Shown: positions 1 to 6,240 of the stretch, piece by piece | Layout of the letters: every line of letters starts with the position of its first letter | Numbering within the stretch: the first letter of the stretch is position 1 | Assembly: GCA_016204425.1 (NCBI GenBank) | Contig: JACQKR010000040.1 | Location: 1 to 8,549 of the forward strand | Direction of reading: 5' to 3' | DNA from: Candidatus Levyibacteriota bacterium | Lineage (GTDB): Bacteria > Patescibacteriota > Microgenomatia > Levybacterales > UBA12049 | Length of the DNA: 8,549 nt | The notes under the pieces: model-generated | The model's input: only the letters and a program-made list of their open reading frames with translations | Databases searched by the model: none | What the model was told of the DNA's origin: nothing | Program-made: the position numbers and the translations under genes

Positions 1-89
1 CCCCAGAGCTCTGCTCCGTTTTTGTTCATCAGCCCGGCTACTTCCCTATACTCGTCCGGATCGCCGCTATCAAGGAGGAATTTTGTCAT
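1..89 (-). CDS. Transaldolase-family protein, N-terminal fragment (runs off the left edge)
   Basis: Reading the minus strand from the ATG at 89 gives 29 codons that stay open to the window edge. The product begins MTKFLLDSGDPDEYRE and continues to ...GAELWG. This matches the start of small transaldolase / fructose-6-phosphate aldolase type TIM barrels: the first beta strand (KFLLDSGD), a helix, then a strand leading to the usual ATTNPS segment just beyond the edge. Such enzymes transfer three-carbon units between sugar phosphates in the cytoplasm, using a Schiff-base lysine that is not in this fragment. A strong promoter ends 6 nt before the ATG. The family call rests on only 29 residues, so the exact enzyme is uncertain, but the reading frame and start are well supported. 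Confidence 0.68.
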   Translation of the reverse strand, partial: MTKFLLDSGDPDEYREVAGLMNKNGAELW

Positions 90-95
90 GTGATT

Positions 96-124
96 ATATT
101 ACTGACTCCCCAATGCGCTGTCAA
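96..124 (-). promoter_or_regulatory. Promoter of the transaldolase-family gene, leaderless
   Basis: The -35 is TTGACA (124..119) and the -10 is TAATAT (101..96), with a 17-nt spacer. Only 6 nt separate the -10 from the ATG at 89, so the predicted +1 is the A of the start codon. A GGGGAG purine run lies inside the spacer, too far from the ATG to be a ribosome binding site. Confidence 0.72.
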
Positions 125-142
125 TGATCTACCTGACAAGAA

Positions 143-171
143 TTGACACTACTATAGGTTTTAAGTATAAT
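143..171 (+). promoter_or_regulatory. Perfect-consensus promoter of the M16 peptidase gene, leaderless
   Basis: TTGACA (143-148), a 17-nt spacer and TATAAT (166-171) match the sigma70 consensus at all twelve positions. Six nt follow before the ATG at 178, so transcription should start at that A. The element lies inside the longer open frame beginning at 124, which argues against the upstream start. Confidence 0.85.
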
Positions 172-177
172 ATCGCC

Positions 178-1686
178 ATGGTCGCACAAGTTGAGCAGGT
201 ACGTCCTACGCAAGAAAGAACGCAAATTCCTTCTCCGAGCGAGTTATATATTCCACTGAGTAAAGAGCAAGAATATGCTCAAGAACATAATATTGAATTT
301 CATCGTCTACAGAATGGCATACGACTTATTGGTGTAAATCGTAAAGTTGAAGATAGAGCAACAGCCAGTGTTTATTTCACTTTTCCAACAGGGGCGTATT
401 TTGATCCCTCAGATAAATCGGGAGCACACCATTTTCTTGAGCATTTGATGGCATACGACCTTGTGAAGCTCGGAGCAAAACATCATGCAAAAACGAATGC
501 GACAACAAGAATGACTGAGCTGGAATTTTACGTAAAAGGTCCAGCTCATCCTGATGTTTCTGAATATGGGGTATGGCCAATTCTTCCTCACCTAATTAAC
601 ACAGCTTTACATCCTCTTGAGCAGAATGAGTCAATTGACGCTTTATTTCAATCCGAAAAAGAAAGTATTCTAAAAGAAATCACGATGTATCATAATGACC
701 CTGCTTTTTTAGCAGCAAAAGCTGTCAGAGAGTTAGTGTTAGATAAAGCAAACCCTAATTATGGTTTCAGCACTGGAACGCTTGAGAGTGTCAAAAATAT
801 TTCATTAGCTGATTTACGTTCGTTAGCTTCACAAATTATTGTTCCTGATCGATTAGTAGTGAGTGTCTTTACAGAGGGAGATGAGAGAATAAAACGGAAA
901 ATAATTGATACATTAATCGATCAACTAAGCAATTTTCCACGCGTTGATAAAGCACAGAATCTTTTAGATAGAACACTTCTTGAACAATTTAATTCAGAGT
1001 TTGCTCTAGGTAAAGAATATACATTTGATATCCCAGGGCTTAATGAAAATCTGATTTCGTCATATTTGTGGAAATTGCCGTGCGAACGATTTATTCCAGA
1101 AAGAAGTGCATTAGTTCGACTACAAGAGTTACTGCAAGATAAATTTTGGACATATATCCGTTCACGGGGATTAAGTTATGCTCCAACTGTAAGTCTTGGT
1201 TTCACAGAGGGAACGGCGAATATAGTACTTGCTTTACAAACTGATAATACACAAGAGATGACAGATGCAATAAGAAAAACGCTAATGGATGATATAAAGA
1301 TTCATGTCCTGTCCTCGATTACAGAAGAAGAATATGAAAATTTGAATAGAAATTATCATTTGGCGAAGAAAGCTGTTCCGCGAGAAATTGGTGAGCGTTT
1401 TACTGATGCGGTGACTGGAGTATCTGAAAAAGATATGATTTTTGATACAGATAAGTTTGATCTGGTGGATGATGCAGTTGAGGTAAGCCATTTTAAAACC
1501 TGGGTCGACAAGCTCTCAGCTATTAAGCCCGCGCTCCTTTTGTTCAAAGATGAAGTATTCATGAAAACCGGTAGATCAAGAGTGCATCCAGCAGAAGAGC
1601 AAGTACAAGGCGATATTGAACTGATAAGTCCTATTCCTTTGCCAGTACCTGGTCTTGAAGAGAGAGATGAACGTCTTGCCGCGTAA
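178..1686 (+). CDS. M16 family zinc metallopeptidase (insulinase/pitrilysin-like), 502 aa
   Basis: This is a zinc peptidase of the M16 clan, which cleaves short unfolded peptides inside a clam-shell of two related domains. The inverted zinc motif HxxEH is present as HFLEH (H85, E88 base, H89). The third zinc ligand is E167 in the KEITM segment, near the family spacing. The C-terminal domain keeps the RxRGLSY motif (about residues 328-334) that contacts substrate in M16 enzymes. The N-terminal domain is roughly 40-240 and the C-terminal domain roughly 280-480. At 502 aa it is somewhat longer than typical 400-430 aa M16B proteins, with a polar N-terminal extension. No signal peptide or membrane segment is seen, so it is probably cytoplasmic. 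I chose the ATG at 178 over an in-frame ATG at 124 because a perfect promoter lies between them. The protein ends in RLAA. Its substrate is unknown. Confidence 0.9.
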   Translation: MVAQVEQVRPTQERTQIPSPSELYIPLSKEQEYAQEHNIEFHRLQNGIRLIGVNRKVEDRATASVYFTFPTGAYFDPSDKSGAHHFLEHLMAYDLVKLGAKHHAKTNATTRMTELEFYVKGPAHPDVSEYGVWPILPHLINTALHPLEQNESIDALFQSEKESILKEITMYHNDPAFLAAKAVRELVLDKANPNYGFSTGTLESVKNISLADLRSLASQIIVPDRLVVSVFTEGDERIKRKIIDTLIDQLSNFPRVDKAQNLLDRTLLEQFNSEFALGKEYTFDIPGLNENLISSYLWKLPCERFIPERSALVRLQELLQDKFWTYIRSRGLSYAPTVSLGFTEGTANIVLALQTDNTQEMTDAIRKTLMDDIKIHVLSSITEEEYENLNRNYHLAKKAVPREIGERFTDAVTGVSEKDMIFDTDKFDLVDDAVEVSHFKTWVDKLSAIKPALLLFKDEVFMKTGRSRVHPAEEQVQGDIELISPIPLPVPGLEERDERLAA

Positions 1687-1690
1687 TCTC

Positions 1691-1719
1691 TTGTATCCTT
1701 CTCTTTTCATGCATATAAT
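1691..1719 (+). promoter_or_regulatory. Promoter of the DUF4230 gene, near-leaderless
   Basis: TTGTAT (1691-1696), 17 nt, then TATAAT (1714-1719). Eleven nt separate the -10 from the ATG at 1731, giving a predicted leader of about 5 nt (start near A1726). There is no Shine-Dalgarno sequence. The promoter fills the 44-nt gap after the peptidase stop, so this gene has its own start even though it follows the peptidase on the same strand. Confidence 0.72.
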
Positions 1720-1730
1720 CGAAGTAGCTC

Positions 1731-2333
1731 ATGAAAAAGTTCGCACCGCTTTTCTTCTTTAATATATTAATTCTCTTACTTGTCGTCGTCGCTGTCTTTG
1801 CCTGGCAGCGAACCTTTCCTGACTCTCTGAAAGTCCGGACGAGCAAGACGACCGTGATTAAGGAAATACGCGCGTTGAACCGGCTTGAGACAGCCTCTTT
1901 TACCATCGAAAAAGTCATTGATGCCGGAACAAGCGGAGGGCGCCTCAAGCAACTGCTCTTTGGTGATCGGATTCTCCTTATCGCACATGGCGAAGTAATC
2001 GCAGGATTTGATTTCTCGCAAATGAGCGATGATGCAATTATAGTTGATAAAACAACCCTTCGGATGAGCCTTCCTCCGCCTCAGATCTTTTTTGCACGGC
2101 TTGATAATAAAGAGACCCGTGTGTACGATAGAAGACGGGGTTTTCTCACCCAGGGAAATACTGATCTTGAATCAGAAGCGCGATCTGTTGCAGAAGAAAG
2201 CATCCGTACTGCCGCCTGTCAGGGCAATATCCTCGATCAGGCATCGAGTAATGCCCGGACACAATTAACGACGCTTTTTAAGGCTTTTGGTTTTACTACG
2301 GTCATCTTCGATATTCCGCAAGGTTCCTGCTAG
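1731..2333 (+). CDS. DUF4230 family membrane-anchored protein, 200 aa
   Basis: After two lysines the N-terminus has one strongly hydrophobic helix (about residues 5-25), consistent with a signal anchor leaving the rest outside the membrane. Residues about 45-195 match DUF4230: an ALNRLETASFTIEKVID opening, a LLIAHGEVIAG strand pair (82-92), LPPP (114-117), the LDNKETRVYDRRRGFL block (124-139), and a helical C-terminus with a GNTDLESEAR start. The family's biochemical function is not known. Members occur widely in Gram-positive-type and CPR bacteria as single-pass envelope proteins. Length is normal and the gene looks intact. Its base composition is richer in GC than the preceding peptidase gene by eye. 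It ends in Cys, which is unusual but probably incidental. Confidence 0.88.
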   Translation: MKKFAPLFFFNILILLLVVVAVFAWQRTFPDSLKVRTSKTTVIKEIRALNRLETASFTIEKVIDAGTSGGRLKQLLFGDRILLIAHGEVIAGFDFSQMSDDAIIVDKTTLRMSLPPPQIFFARLDNKETRVYDRRRGFLTQGNTDLESEARSVAEESIRTAACQGNILDQASSNARTQLTTLFKAFGFTTVIFDIPQGSC

Positions 2334-2348
2334 GGTTTGCATTTTTTT
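2318..2348 (+). terminator. Possible weak terminator after the DUF4230 gene
   Basis: GCAA (2318-2321) can pair with TTGC (2337-2340), and CCT (2326-2328) with AGG (2332-2334) around a GCT loop. Seven T residues follow (2342-2348). The stem is short and interrupted by an internal loop. The T run falls inside the spacer of the next promoter, so terminator and promoter would share bases. Weak support. Confidence 0.25.
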
Positions 2349-2365
2349 ATCGGTAGAGGTAAACT
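2337..2365 (+). promoter_or_regulatory. Promoter of the Tat-like hypothetical gene, leaderless
   Basis: TTGCAT (2337-2342), a 17-nt spacer, then TAAACT (2360-2365). Seven nt separate the -10 from the ATG at 2373, so the predicted +1 is at the start codon. The -35 begins 4 nt after the previous stop codon. A TTG at 2337 that opens a longer frame is part of this -35 and is unlikely to be a start. Confidence 0.68.
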
Positions 2366-2372
2366 ATGGGTT

Positions 2373-3080
2373 ATGAGCGATAATCGAGAGTCTTGGAAAG
2401 GAACAAGGCGCAGATTCGTAGAAAGAGCCGTAGAAACAGGAACGGGTCTTGGGTTAGTACTCACAGGAGGACTAGTCGTTGGCGGGATATCTAAAGCAAG
2501 CGAAGAAGTACAACATAACAGGGCGCTTCGATACCAAGAGGCTTTTCTAGAGCTTCGCAGTCGAGAGTTCGATGGTGTGCCCGAGGTCACTCTTGATTTT
2601 CTGGGGGAATTTTTTTCAGTCGATGATGTTATACCTGCTCCAAACACCTCTCTGCTTGTTCAGGATAGTAATCCTACTGATGATAGGTATAAAAAAACTT
2701 TTTATATTTTCACTGATGATGCATACCGGGGATTACTTGAATATGAAGATGATGGAAAGAATAAACGGTTCATCTTCCCCGATTTTTACGATAATGTAAG
2801 ATTTTATAAGGAATTTAATCTCGCTTATGATGTAAAAAAAGCCGGAGACGTTTTTCGTACTGCTCCAGAAGATGTTGCAGATAGACAAGTTCTTGAGATG
2901 GTTTTTTCAACCAGAGGATTCGATATGGATGCAGCTTCTCTTGACTCTTTGCTTTCCGGTGGTTTTCAAGTACTCTATACAGAGGGAGTCGCATCGTATA
3001 TCACTGGTGGTTCTCTGGGTATTAGGGAAATTCACGACGGGTCGCAAAGACTCTACACAGTCCCCCCATTTGCCACGTGA
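2373..3080 (+). CDS. Uncharacterised protein with a Tat-like N-terminus, 235 aa
   Basis: I do not recognise the family. The N-terminus has a twin-arginine-like motif, TRRRFVE (residues 11-17), followed by a Gly-rich, moderately hydrophobic stretch (about 23-39). The pattern resembles a Tat signal or signal anchor, but it could also be an ordinary membrane anchor with a positive N-terminus. The remainder (about 45-235) is acidic and aromatic-rich, has no Cys, and shows no catalytic motif I can name. Several YxF/FxY segments (YIFTDDAYRG, FIFPDFYDNVRFYKEF) suggest a beta-rich fold. The ATG at 2373 was chosen because the promoter ends 7 nt before it. There is no Shine-Dalgarno sequence. It sits between a DUF4230 envelope protein and a Xer recombinase, with its own promoter, so context gives little beyond a possible envelope location. 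Confidence 0.72.
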   Translation: MSDNRESWKGTRRRFVERAVETGTGLGLVLTGGLVVGGISKASEEVQHNRALRYQEAFLELRSREFDGVPEVTLDFLGEFFSVDDVIPAPNTSLLVQDSNPTDDRYKKTFYIFTDDAYRGLLEYEDDGKNKRFIFPDFYDNVRFYKEFNLAYDVKKAGDVFRTAPEDVADRQVLEMVFSTRGFDMDAASLDSLLSGGFQVLYTEGVASYITGGSLGIREIHDGSQRLYTVPPFAT

Positions 3081-3092
3081 ATTTAGCTCATA

Positions 3093-3121
3093 TTGACTTA
3101 GTATTTTCCGCGTCGTACAAT
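3093..3121 (+). promoter_or_regulatory. Promoter of the Xer recombinase gene, leaderless
   Basis: TTGACT (3093-3098), a 17-nt spacer, then TACAAT (3116-3121). Seven nt separate the -10 from the ATG at 3129, so the predicted +1 is the start codon itself. The TTG at 3126 immediately before would extend the protein by one residue but would start upstream of the predicted transcript. Confidence 0.75.
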
Positions 3122-3128
3122 ATTATTG

Positions 3129-4058
3129 ATGTCTGCCCTACCCCAACTCATCGATCAGTTCCTTGAATACTTAGAGGTCGAACGAAATTGTAGCAAGTTA
3201 ACGCTTCGTGACTATAGGCATTACCTCAAAACGTTTGATCAATGGTTCACGACGATGGCTCCTTCAAAAACGCTTGAAAATTTAGATCTGAATACCATCA
3301 GGCGGTATAGGGTTTTTCTGGCCAACAAGCTGACCGATAAAGATATTCCGTTAAAAAAGGTGACGCAAAACTACTATGTTATTGCGCTCCGGTCTTTCCT
3401 GCGGTACCTTATCAAGAATGATCACAAAACGCTCGAGCCGTCTAAAATCGACTTGCCAAAAACAGAAAGCAGGAGTCTGAAATTTCTTGACCGGGAGCAG
3501 GTTGACCGATTGGTTACCATGCCGGATACGTCGAAAGAAGAAGGAGTTCGGGACCGGGCTATTCTTGAACTGCTTTTCTCGACCGGCCTTCGGGTCTCAG
3601 AGCTTGTCAAGCTTAACCATCCCCAGATTAATATCGAGAGGCGTGAGTTCGGCATTGTCGGCAAGGGTGGGCGTGCCCGTGTCGTCTTTATCTCGGAGCG
3701 AGCGGCTGAGTGGGTCGAGCGATATCTCTCAGTTCGAAAAGATACGTTCAAGCCTCTTTTTATCCGTTATTCGGGAAGAGTTATCGAAGAATATAATGGA
3801 GATAAGATGCGATTGACACCCCGAAGTATCGAGCGAATCGTCAAAAAGTATGTAAGTCTCGCGCGTCTTCCTGTGGATGCAACGGTCCATACAATGCGGC
3901 ACTCGTTTGCCACAGATTTATTGACCAACGGTGCCGATTTACGTTCAGTGCAGGAAATGTTAGGACATAAAAACATCGCAACAACCCAGATCTACACACA
4001 TATCACGAACAAACAGCTTCGCGAAGTCCACAAAACGTTCCATAGTGGAAATAAATAG
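3129..4058 (+). CDS. xer: Tyrosine recombinase, XerC/XerD type, 309 aa
   Basis: This is a site-specific tyrosine recombinase of the XerC/D class, which resolves chromosome dimers at a dif site. The N-terminal SAM-like core-binding domain is about residues 4-95 (LIDQFLEYLEVERNCSK onward). The catalytic domain is about 118-300. All active-site residues are present: R155 (STGLRVSEL), K179 (GKGGRAR), H254 and R257 (HTMRHSFA), H280 (LGHKNI) and nucleophile Y289 (TTQIYTHI). Length matches housekeeping Xer proteins (about 300 aa), and no phage or integrative element borders are seen around it. Many CPR genomes appear to work with one such enzyme, but whether this is the only copy cannot be seen here. 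Start ATG at 3129 is fixed by the promoter. The stop lies 1 nt from the stop of the convergent gene at 4060. Confidence 0.93.
   Translation: MSALPQLIDQFLEYLEVERNCSKLTLRDYRHYLKTFDQWFTTMAPSKTLENLDLNTIRRYRVFLANKLTDKDIPLKKVTQNYYVIALRSFLRYLIKNDHKTLEPSKIDLPKTESRSLKFLDREQVDRLVTMPDTSKEEGVRDRAILELLFSTGLRVSELVKLNHPQINIERREFGIVGKGGRARVVFISERAAEWVERYLSVRKDTFKPLFIRYSGRVIEEYNGDKMRLTPRSIERIVKKYVSLARLPVDATVHTMRHSFATDLLTNGADLRSVQEMLGHKNIATTQIYTHITNKQLREVHKTFHSGNK
4038..4050. terminator. Small hairpin at the convergent xer / 243-aa gene junction
   Basis: TTCCA (4038-4042), loop TAG, TGGAA (4046-4050) form a perfect 5-bp stem inside the last codons of the recombinase gene, 8 nt before its stop. On the minus strand a TTTT run follows soon after. 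The stem is short and AT-rich, so a terminator role is only a possibility. No better candidate exists at this junction. Confidence 0.22.
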
Positions 4059-4059
4059 A

Positions 4060-4791
4060 TTATGCAGCAATCTGTTGAGGAAGAATTGTTAGAGCAGGGT
4101 GTTCAATAATTACTGCGGCGTCAGCAACTGTTAGTCCTGTGTATCCCATTGCTCGTAGCTCTCCCATTCGCCATACAGCAGCAGCATTTTCATGAAAGAG
4201 TCGGTCTTTATAGTCTGCTGAGGCGTCAAATATTTCAGTTGCTCCTGTTTTATAATCTAGTCTTGTATCCCATGATGTACTTTCATTATATGCATCTAAT
4301 CTGCGCTGCGTATCTTTTGCAATGCTGTCCCAATATGTCATTTTTAGGCCTCCTTTTAAGTCATCAGGAAGGTCAATTAATTCATCGACATATTGTTCAA
4401 AGTGCAATGTTCGTCCCTCGTTCCACGGATCAGATATGTAATCCATGCGGATTCCTTGTTCAGCTATATAAAGGGCTTGGAACTCTGGAGTTTTTTGTAT
4501 TTGTTCGAAGTCTTCTCTTTTTTCCGGCCCCAACACCTCTCCCCATGCTTTATATGAATGTGGTTCAGCCTCATAATCAAATAGTCGTACTTCGTATGGT
4601 TTTCCTGTAGAAGCAAATGATTTCGTTAAGAGATACATTGGGTCCATTCGTGGATCTAGGTCATTTCGTCTCATCAAATATGCAATGTGGACTGCTTCAG
4701 GCTCTGCATCAGACGCAGATACTCGTTCAGTAATCAGGGCATGTTTTTGTAAATCATACCTTCCAGCTTCGACAGTTTGTGCAGTTGGCAT
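4060..4791 (-). CDS. Uncharacterised soluble protein, 243 aa, C-terminus IAA
   Basis: I do not recognise the family. The product is acidic, has no Cys, and shows no signal peptide or membrane segment, so it is probably cytoplasmic. Regions visible by eye: a polar N-terminus (1-30), a probably helical HIAYLMRRNDLDPRMD segment (35-50), a strand-like PYEVRLFDYEA (65-75), aromatic/acidic helices (85-200), and a C-terminal RMGELRAMGYTGLTVADAAVIIEHPAL stretch (208-234, quoted in two parts: RMGELRAMGY and TGLTVADAAVI) that looks like two helices with a turn. No nucleotide-binding or metal motif is evident. It ends QQIAA. The only in-frame ATG near the N-terminus follows a TATAAT by 9 nt, which supports the start at 4791. 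It lies downstream of the SIMPL gene on the same strand but with 97 nt between and its own -10. Confidence 0.72.
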   Translation of the reverse strand: MPTAQTVEAGRYDLQKHALITERVSASDAEPEAVHIAYLMRRNDLDPRMDPMYLLTKSFASTGKPYEVRLFDYEAEPHSYKAWGEVLGPEKREDFEQIQKTPEFQALYIAEQGIRMDYISDPWNEGRTLHFEQYVDELIDLPDDLKGGLKMTYWDSIAKDTQRRLDAYNESTSWDTRLDYKTGATEIFDASADYKDRLFHENAAAVWRMGELRAMGYTGLTVADAAVIIEHPALTILPQQIAA

Positions 4792-4800
4792 ATAGTATGT

Positions 4801-4806
4801 ATTATA
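4801..4806 (-). promoter_or_regulatory. -10 element of the 243-aa gene (no clear -35)
   Basis: TATAAT (4806..4801) is a perfect -10, 9 nt before the ATG at 4791, giving a predicted leader of about 3 nt. The hexamers at 16-18 nt spacing (CATGCA and neighbours) match the -35 consensus poorly, so an activator may help or the promoter may be weak. No Shine-Dalgarno sequence is present. Confidence 0.55.
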
Positions 4807-4890
4807 TACCTGTTGCTCAACAGTGCATGACGAAATTCTGACATTTGTCTCAAGCAGCTTTTAGGTGTTTGATAAGCAGAAAAATGAAGG

Positions 4891-5652
4891 CTAGAGGGTT
4901 TCGTAGGAGATGTTGACGGTGACGCGAATCGTATTTTCTCCAGGTTGAAGCTCCGTTGGCGGCTCGGCTTTTTGTACTTGGTCTGTTGCCAATGATCGAC
5001 CTTCATAGAGCGGAATCGGATAAGAGCTTGGCGATTCATTCACGTTGATAATTCTCCCGAGCCGTATCCCGGCAAGATTGCTGATTGTCTGTGCTTTTTT
5101 CTTTGCTTTCTCAATAGCCTGACCTCGTGCTTTTTCCTCAAGCTTTTCCTTTGCCTCATCGTCCAAAGTAAATGTTATCCCACCGACTTGATTCGCGCCT
5201 TTACCCGTTGCGATATCTAATGCCTGATTTGCTTTTTCAATTGGCTTTACTTCTATGTCGATATTTTGCGTTACGTTATATCCCCGTGCAGTTTGTCGTC
5301 CTTGAGAATAATCATATTCAGGGTTCACGCTATAATTTGTTGTTTTGATATTTTTTTCCTCAACACCGAGTTGTTTCAACTCTTGTGTGACCGCATTCAC
5401 AATTTGATTCACCTGATTCTGTGCATCCTGGACTGTCGATGCTGTTTTGGTGACCCCGATTGAGAAACGAGCAGTGTCTGGGACTGCCGTCGCCTCCCCA
5501 GTCCCATCAACGGTAAAAAGATCTGTTTTTGTCGTTGTTACCGAGTTAATTGAGAGCGGAATCGGGCCGAATAATCTGGTAAACACATAGAAAAAAATAA
5601 AAATAAATAAGACTGTTACTAAGGGGCCTTTTATGCTGCTCCAGGGGCTCAT
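4891..5652 (-). CDS. SIMPL domain (DUF541) membrane-anchored protein, 253 aa
   Basis: The protein has one N-terminal membrane helix (about residues 11-30, LVTVLFIFIFFYVFTRLFGP) and a SIMPL/DUF541 domain (about 44-253) expected outside the membrane. The signature opening FTVDGTGEATAVPDTARF (46-63) is clear. The rest follows the family pattern: a helix with NQIVNAVTQELKQLGVEEKNIKT (in two pieces, NQIVNAVTQEL and KQLGVEEKNIKT), a NYSVNPEYDY strand, a GYNVTQNIDIEV strand, the KAKKKAQTISNLAGIRLG helix-strand, and the closing NTIRVTVNISYE strand. Relatives include Brucella BP26 and mouse SIMPL; the bacterial members are periplasmic or surface proteins that can form ring assemblies, with no defined enzyme activity. 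Length is normal and the gene is intact. A palindrome covers its promoter, so it may be repressed. No convincing terminator follows. Confidence 0.92.
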   Translation of the reverse strand: MSPWSSIKGPLVTVLFIFIFFYVFTRLFGPIPLSINSVTTTKTDLFTVDGTGEATAVPDTARFSIGVTKTASTVQDAQNQVNQIVNAVTQELKQLGVEEKNIKTTNYSVNPEYDYSQGRQTARGYNVTQNIDIEVKPIEKANQALDIATGKGANQVGGITFTLDDEAKEKLEEKARGQAIEKAKKKAQTISNLAGIRLGRIINVNESPSSYPIPLYEGRSLATDQVQKAEPPTELQPGENTIRVTVNISYETL

Positions 5653-5668
5653 GTAGTATCTATACTAC
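5653..5668. promoter_or_regulatory. 16-bp palindrome over the SIMPL promoter, candidate operator
   Basis: GTAGTATCTATACTAC has two perfect 7-bp arms (GTAGTAT / ATACTAC) around a 2-nt centre. It spans the whole -10 (5667..5662), the predicted transcription start and the last base before the ATG at 5652. A dimeric protein bound here would block RNA polymerase. The regulator is not identifiable from the sequence. Confidence 0.5.
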
Positions 5669-5690
5669 TGCAGGGAAGGTGTCCTGTCAA
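5662..5690 (-). promoter_or_regulatory. Promoter of the SIMPL gene, near-leaderless
   Basis: TTGACA (5690..5685), a 17-nt spacer, then TAGTAT (5667..5662). Nine nt separate the -10 from the ATG at 5652, so the leader would be about 2-3 nt. The -35 begins 10 nt after the stop codon of the upstream 166-aa gene, so the two genes are not obviously co-transcribed. Confidence 0.72.
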
Positions 5691-5700
5691 TGAAGCCCTG

Positions 5701-6201
5701 CTATTGATAGTAAATATCAAGCTCGTCCATCATGAATATTCCGAGATTTGAATCGATCGGGACTCTTTCCTGCAGCATGATATGGATGATACCGGTTACA
5801 ATATCAAACTCACCGAGTACAGGGTCTCCAACAGGCTCTCTCCCCTTGATAAAAATTCCATGCCTCTCGATGTGTCCGTTTTCGCCAAAGAGTACCTCGA
5901 CCAGAGAATATCCATCCCTGAAGGCATATCCGACCTCGAGTGTTTTTTGGTCGCTTCTTGTTGTATACAAGCCGATCGTGTTTGGGTCGTTGCTCTGAAA
6001 AAGACTCCCTTCGCTTTGGATACCCTCTCCGTTTCTCCTTTGAAATGATGACCGTCCGTCTTGGAGGAAAGGTCTTTTTTCACGATACGCCCGCTGTGCT
6101 TTGCGGGCATGTTCATCTCCTATTTTTTCCTCTGTATCTGGCTTCGAAAACGCTTCGTTTCGTGCCAGCTCAAGTACTCTTTCGAAAGCTGATGTGGCCA
6201 T
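5701..6201 (-). CDS. Uncharacterised protein, 166 aa
   Basis: I do not recognise the family. The first 65 residues are highly charged and likely helical or disordered (ELARNEAFSKPDTEEK, ARKAQRAYREKRPF). Residues about 75-166 look like a compact beta-rich domain with alternating hydrophobic strands (TIGLYTTRSD, TLEVGYAFRDGYSLVEVLF, GIFIKGREPVG, FDIVTGIIHIML, NLGIFMMDELDIYY). There is no Cys, signal peptide or membrane helix. The ATG at 6201 lies 7 nt after a -10 and gives no room for a ribosome binding site. The gene is transcribed away from the ketoacyl synthase gene across a 224-bp region containing two palindromes, so the two may share control. The next gene downstream (SIMPL) has its own promoter. 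Confidence 0.7.
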   Translation of the reverse strand: MATSAFERVLELARNEAFSKPDTEEKIGDEHARKAQRAYREKRPFLQDGRSSFQRRNGEGIQSEGSLFQSNDPNTIGLYTTRSDQKTLEVGYAFRDGYSLVEVLFGENGHIERHGIFIKGREPVGDPVLGEFDIVTGIIHIMLQERVPIDSNLGIFMMDELDIYYQ

Positions 6202-6208
6202 GAGGTCT

Positions 6209-6237
6209 ACTATAAAGAGGAAAATGCTATTTTTCAG
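6209..6237 (-). promoter_or_regulatory. Promoter of the 166-aa gene, leaderless
   Basis: CTGAAA (6237..6232, 4 of 6 consensus), a 17-nt spacer, then TATAGT (6214..6209). Seven nt separate the -10 from the ATG at 6201, so the predicted +1 is at the start codon. Confidence 0.6.
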
Positions 6238-6240
6238 TTG

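Noticed and set aside
119..148. Perfect 7-bp inverted repeat TGTCAAT / ATTGACA as an operator
   Set aside because: It is fully explained by two divergent TTGACA -35 boxes.
2355..2383. AGAGG followed by an ATG at 2366, a possible ribosome site with a five-codon leader peptide
   Set aside because: The AGAGG is inside the promoter spacer/-10 edge and the ATG lies upstream of the predicted transcription start, so it should not be transcribed.
3081..3128. A dif recombination site next to the Xer gene
   Set aside because: No pair of 11-bp arms around a 6-nt centre is visible here or around 6282-6297; the gap is accounted for by the promoter.
4149..4610. Open frame of 153 codons on the plus strand, antisense to the 243-aa gene
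   Set aside because: Its product is a Cys/Leu/His-rich string without domain logic, there is no promoter in the recurring layout, and the opposite frame has a clear start, promoter and protein-like composition.
4792..4890. Terminator for the SIMPL gene in the 97-nt gap downstream
   Set aside because: Only short or direct repeats (CTGCTT twice, an AAGC-A-GCTT stem of 4 bp) and no stem followed by a T run.
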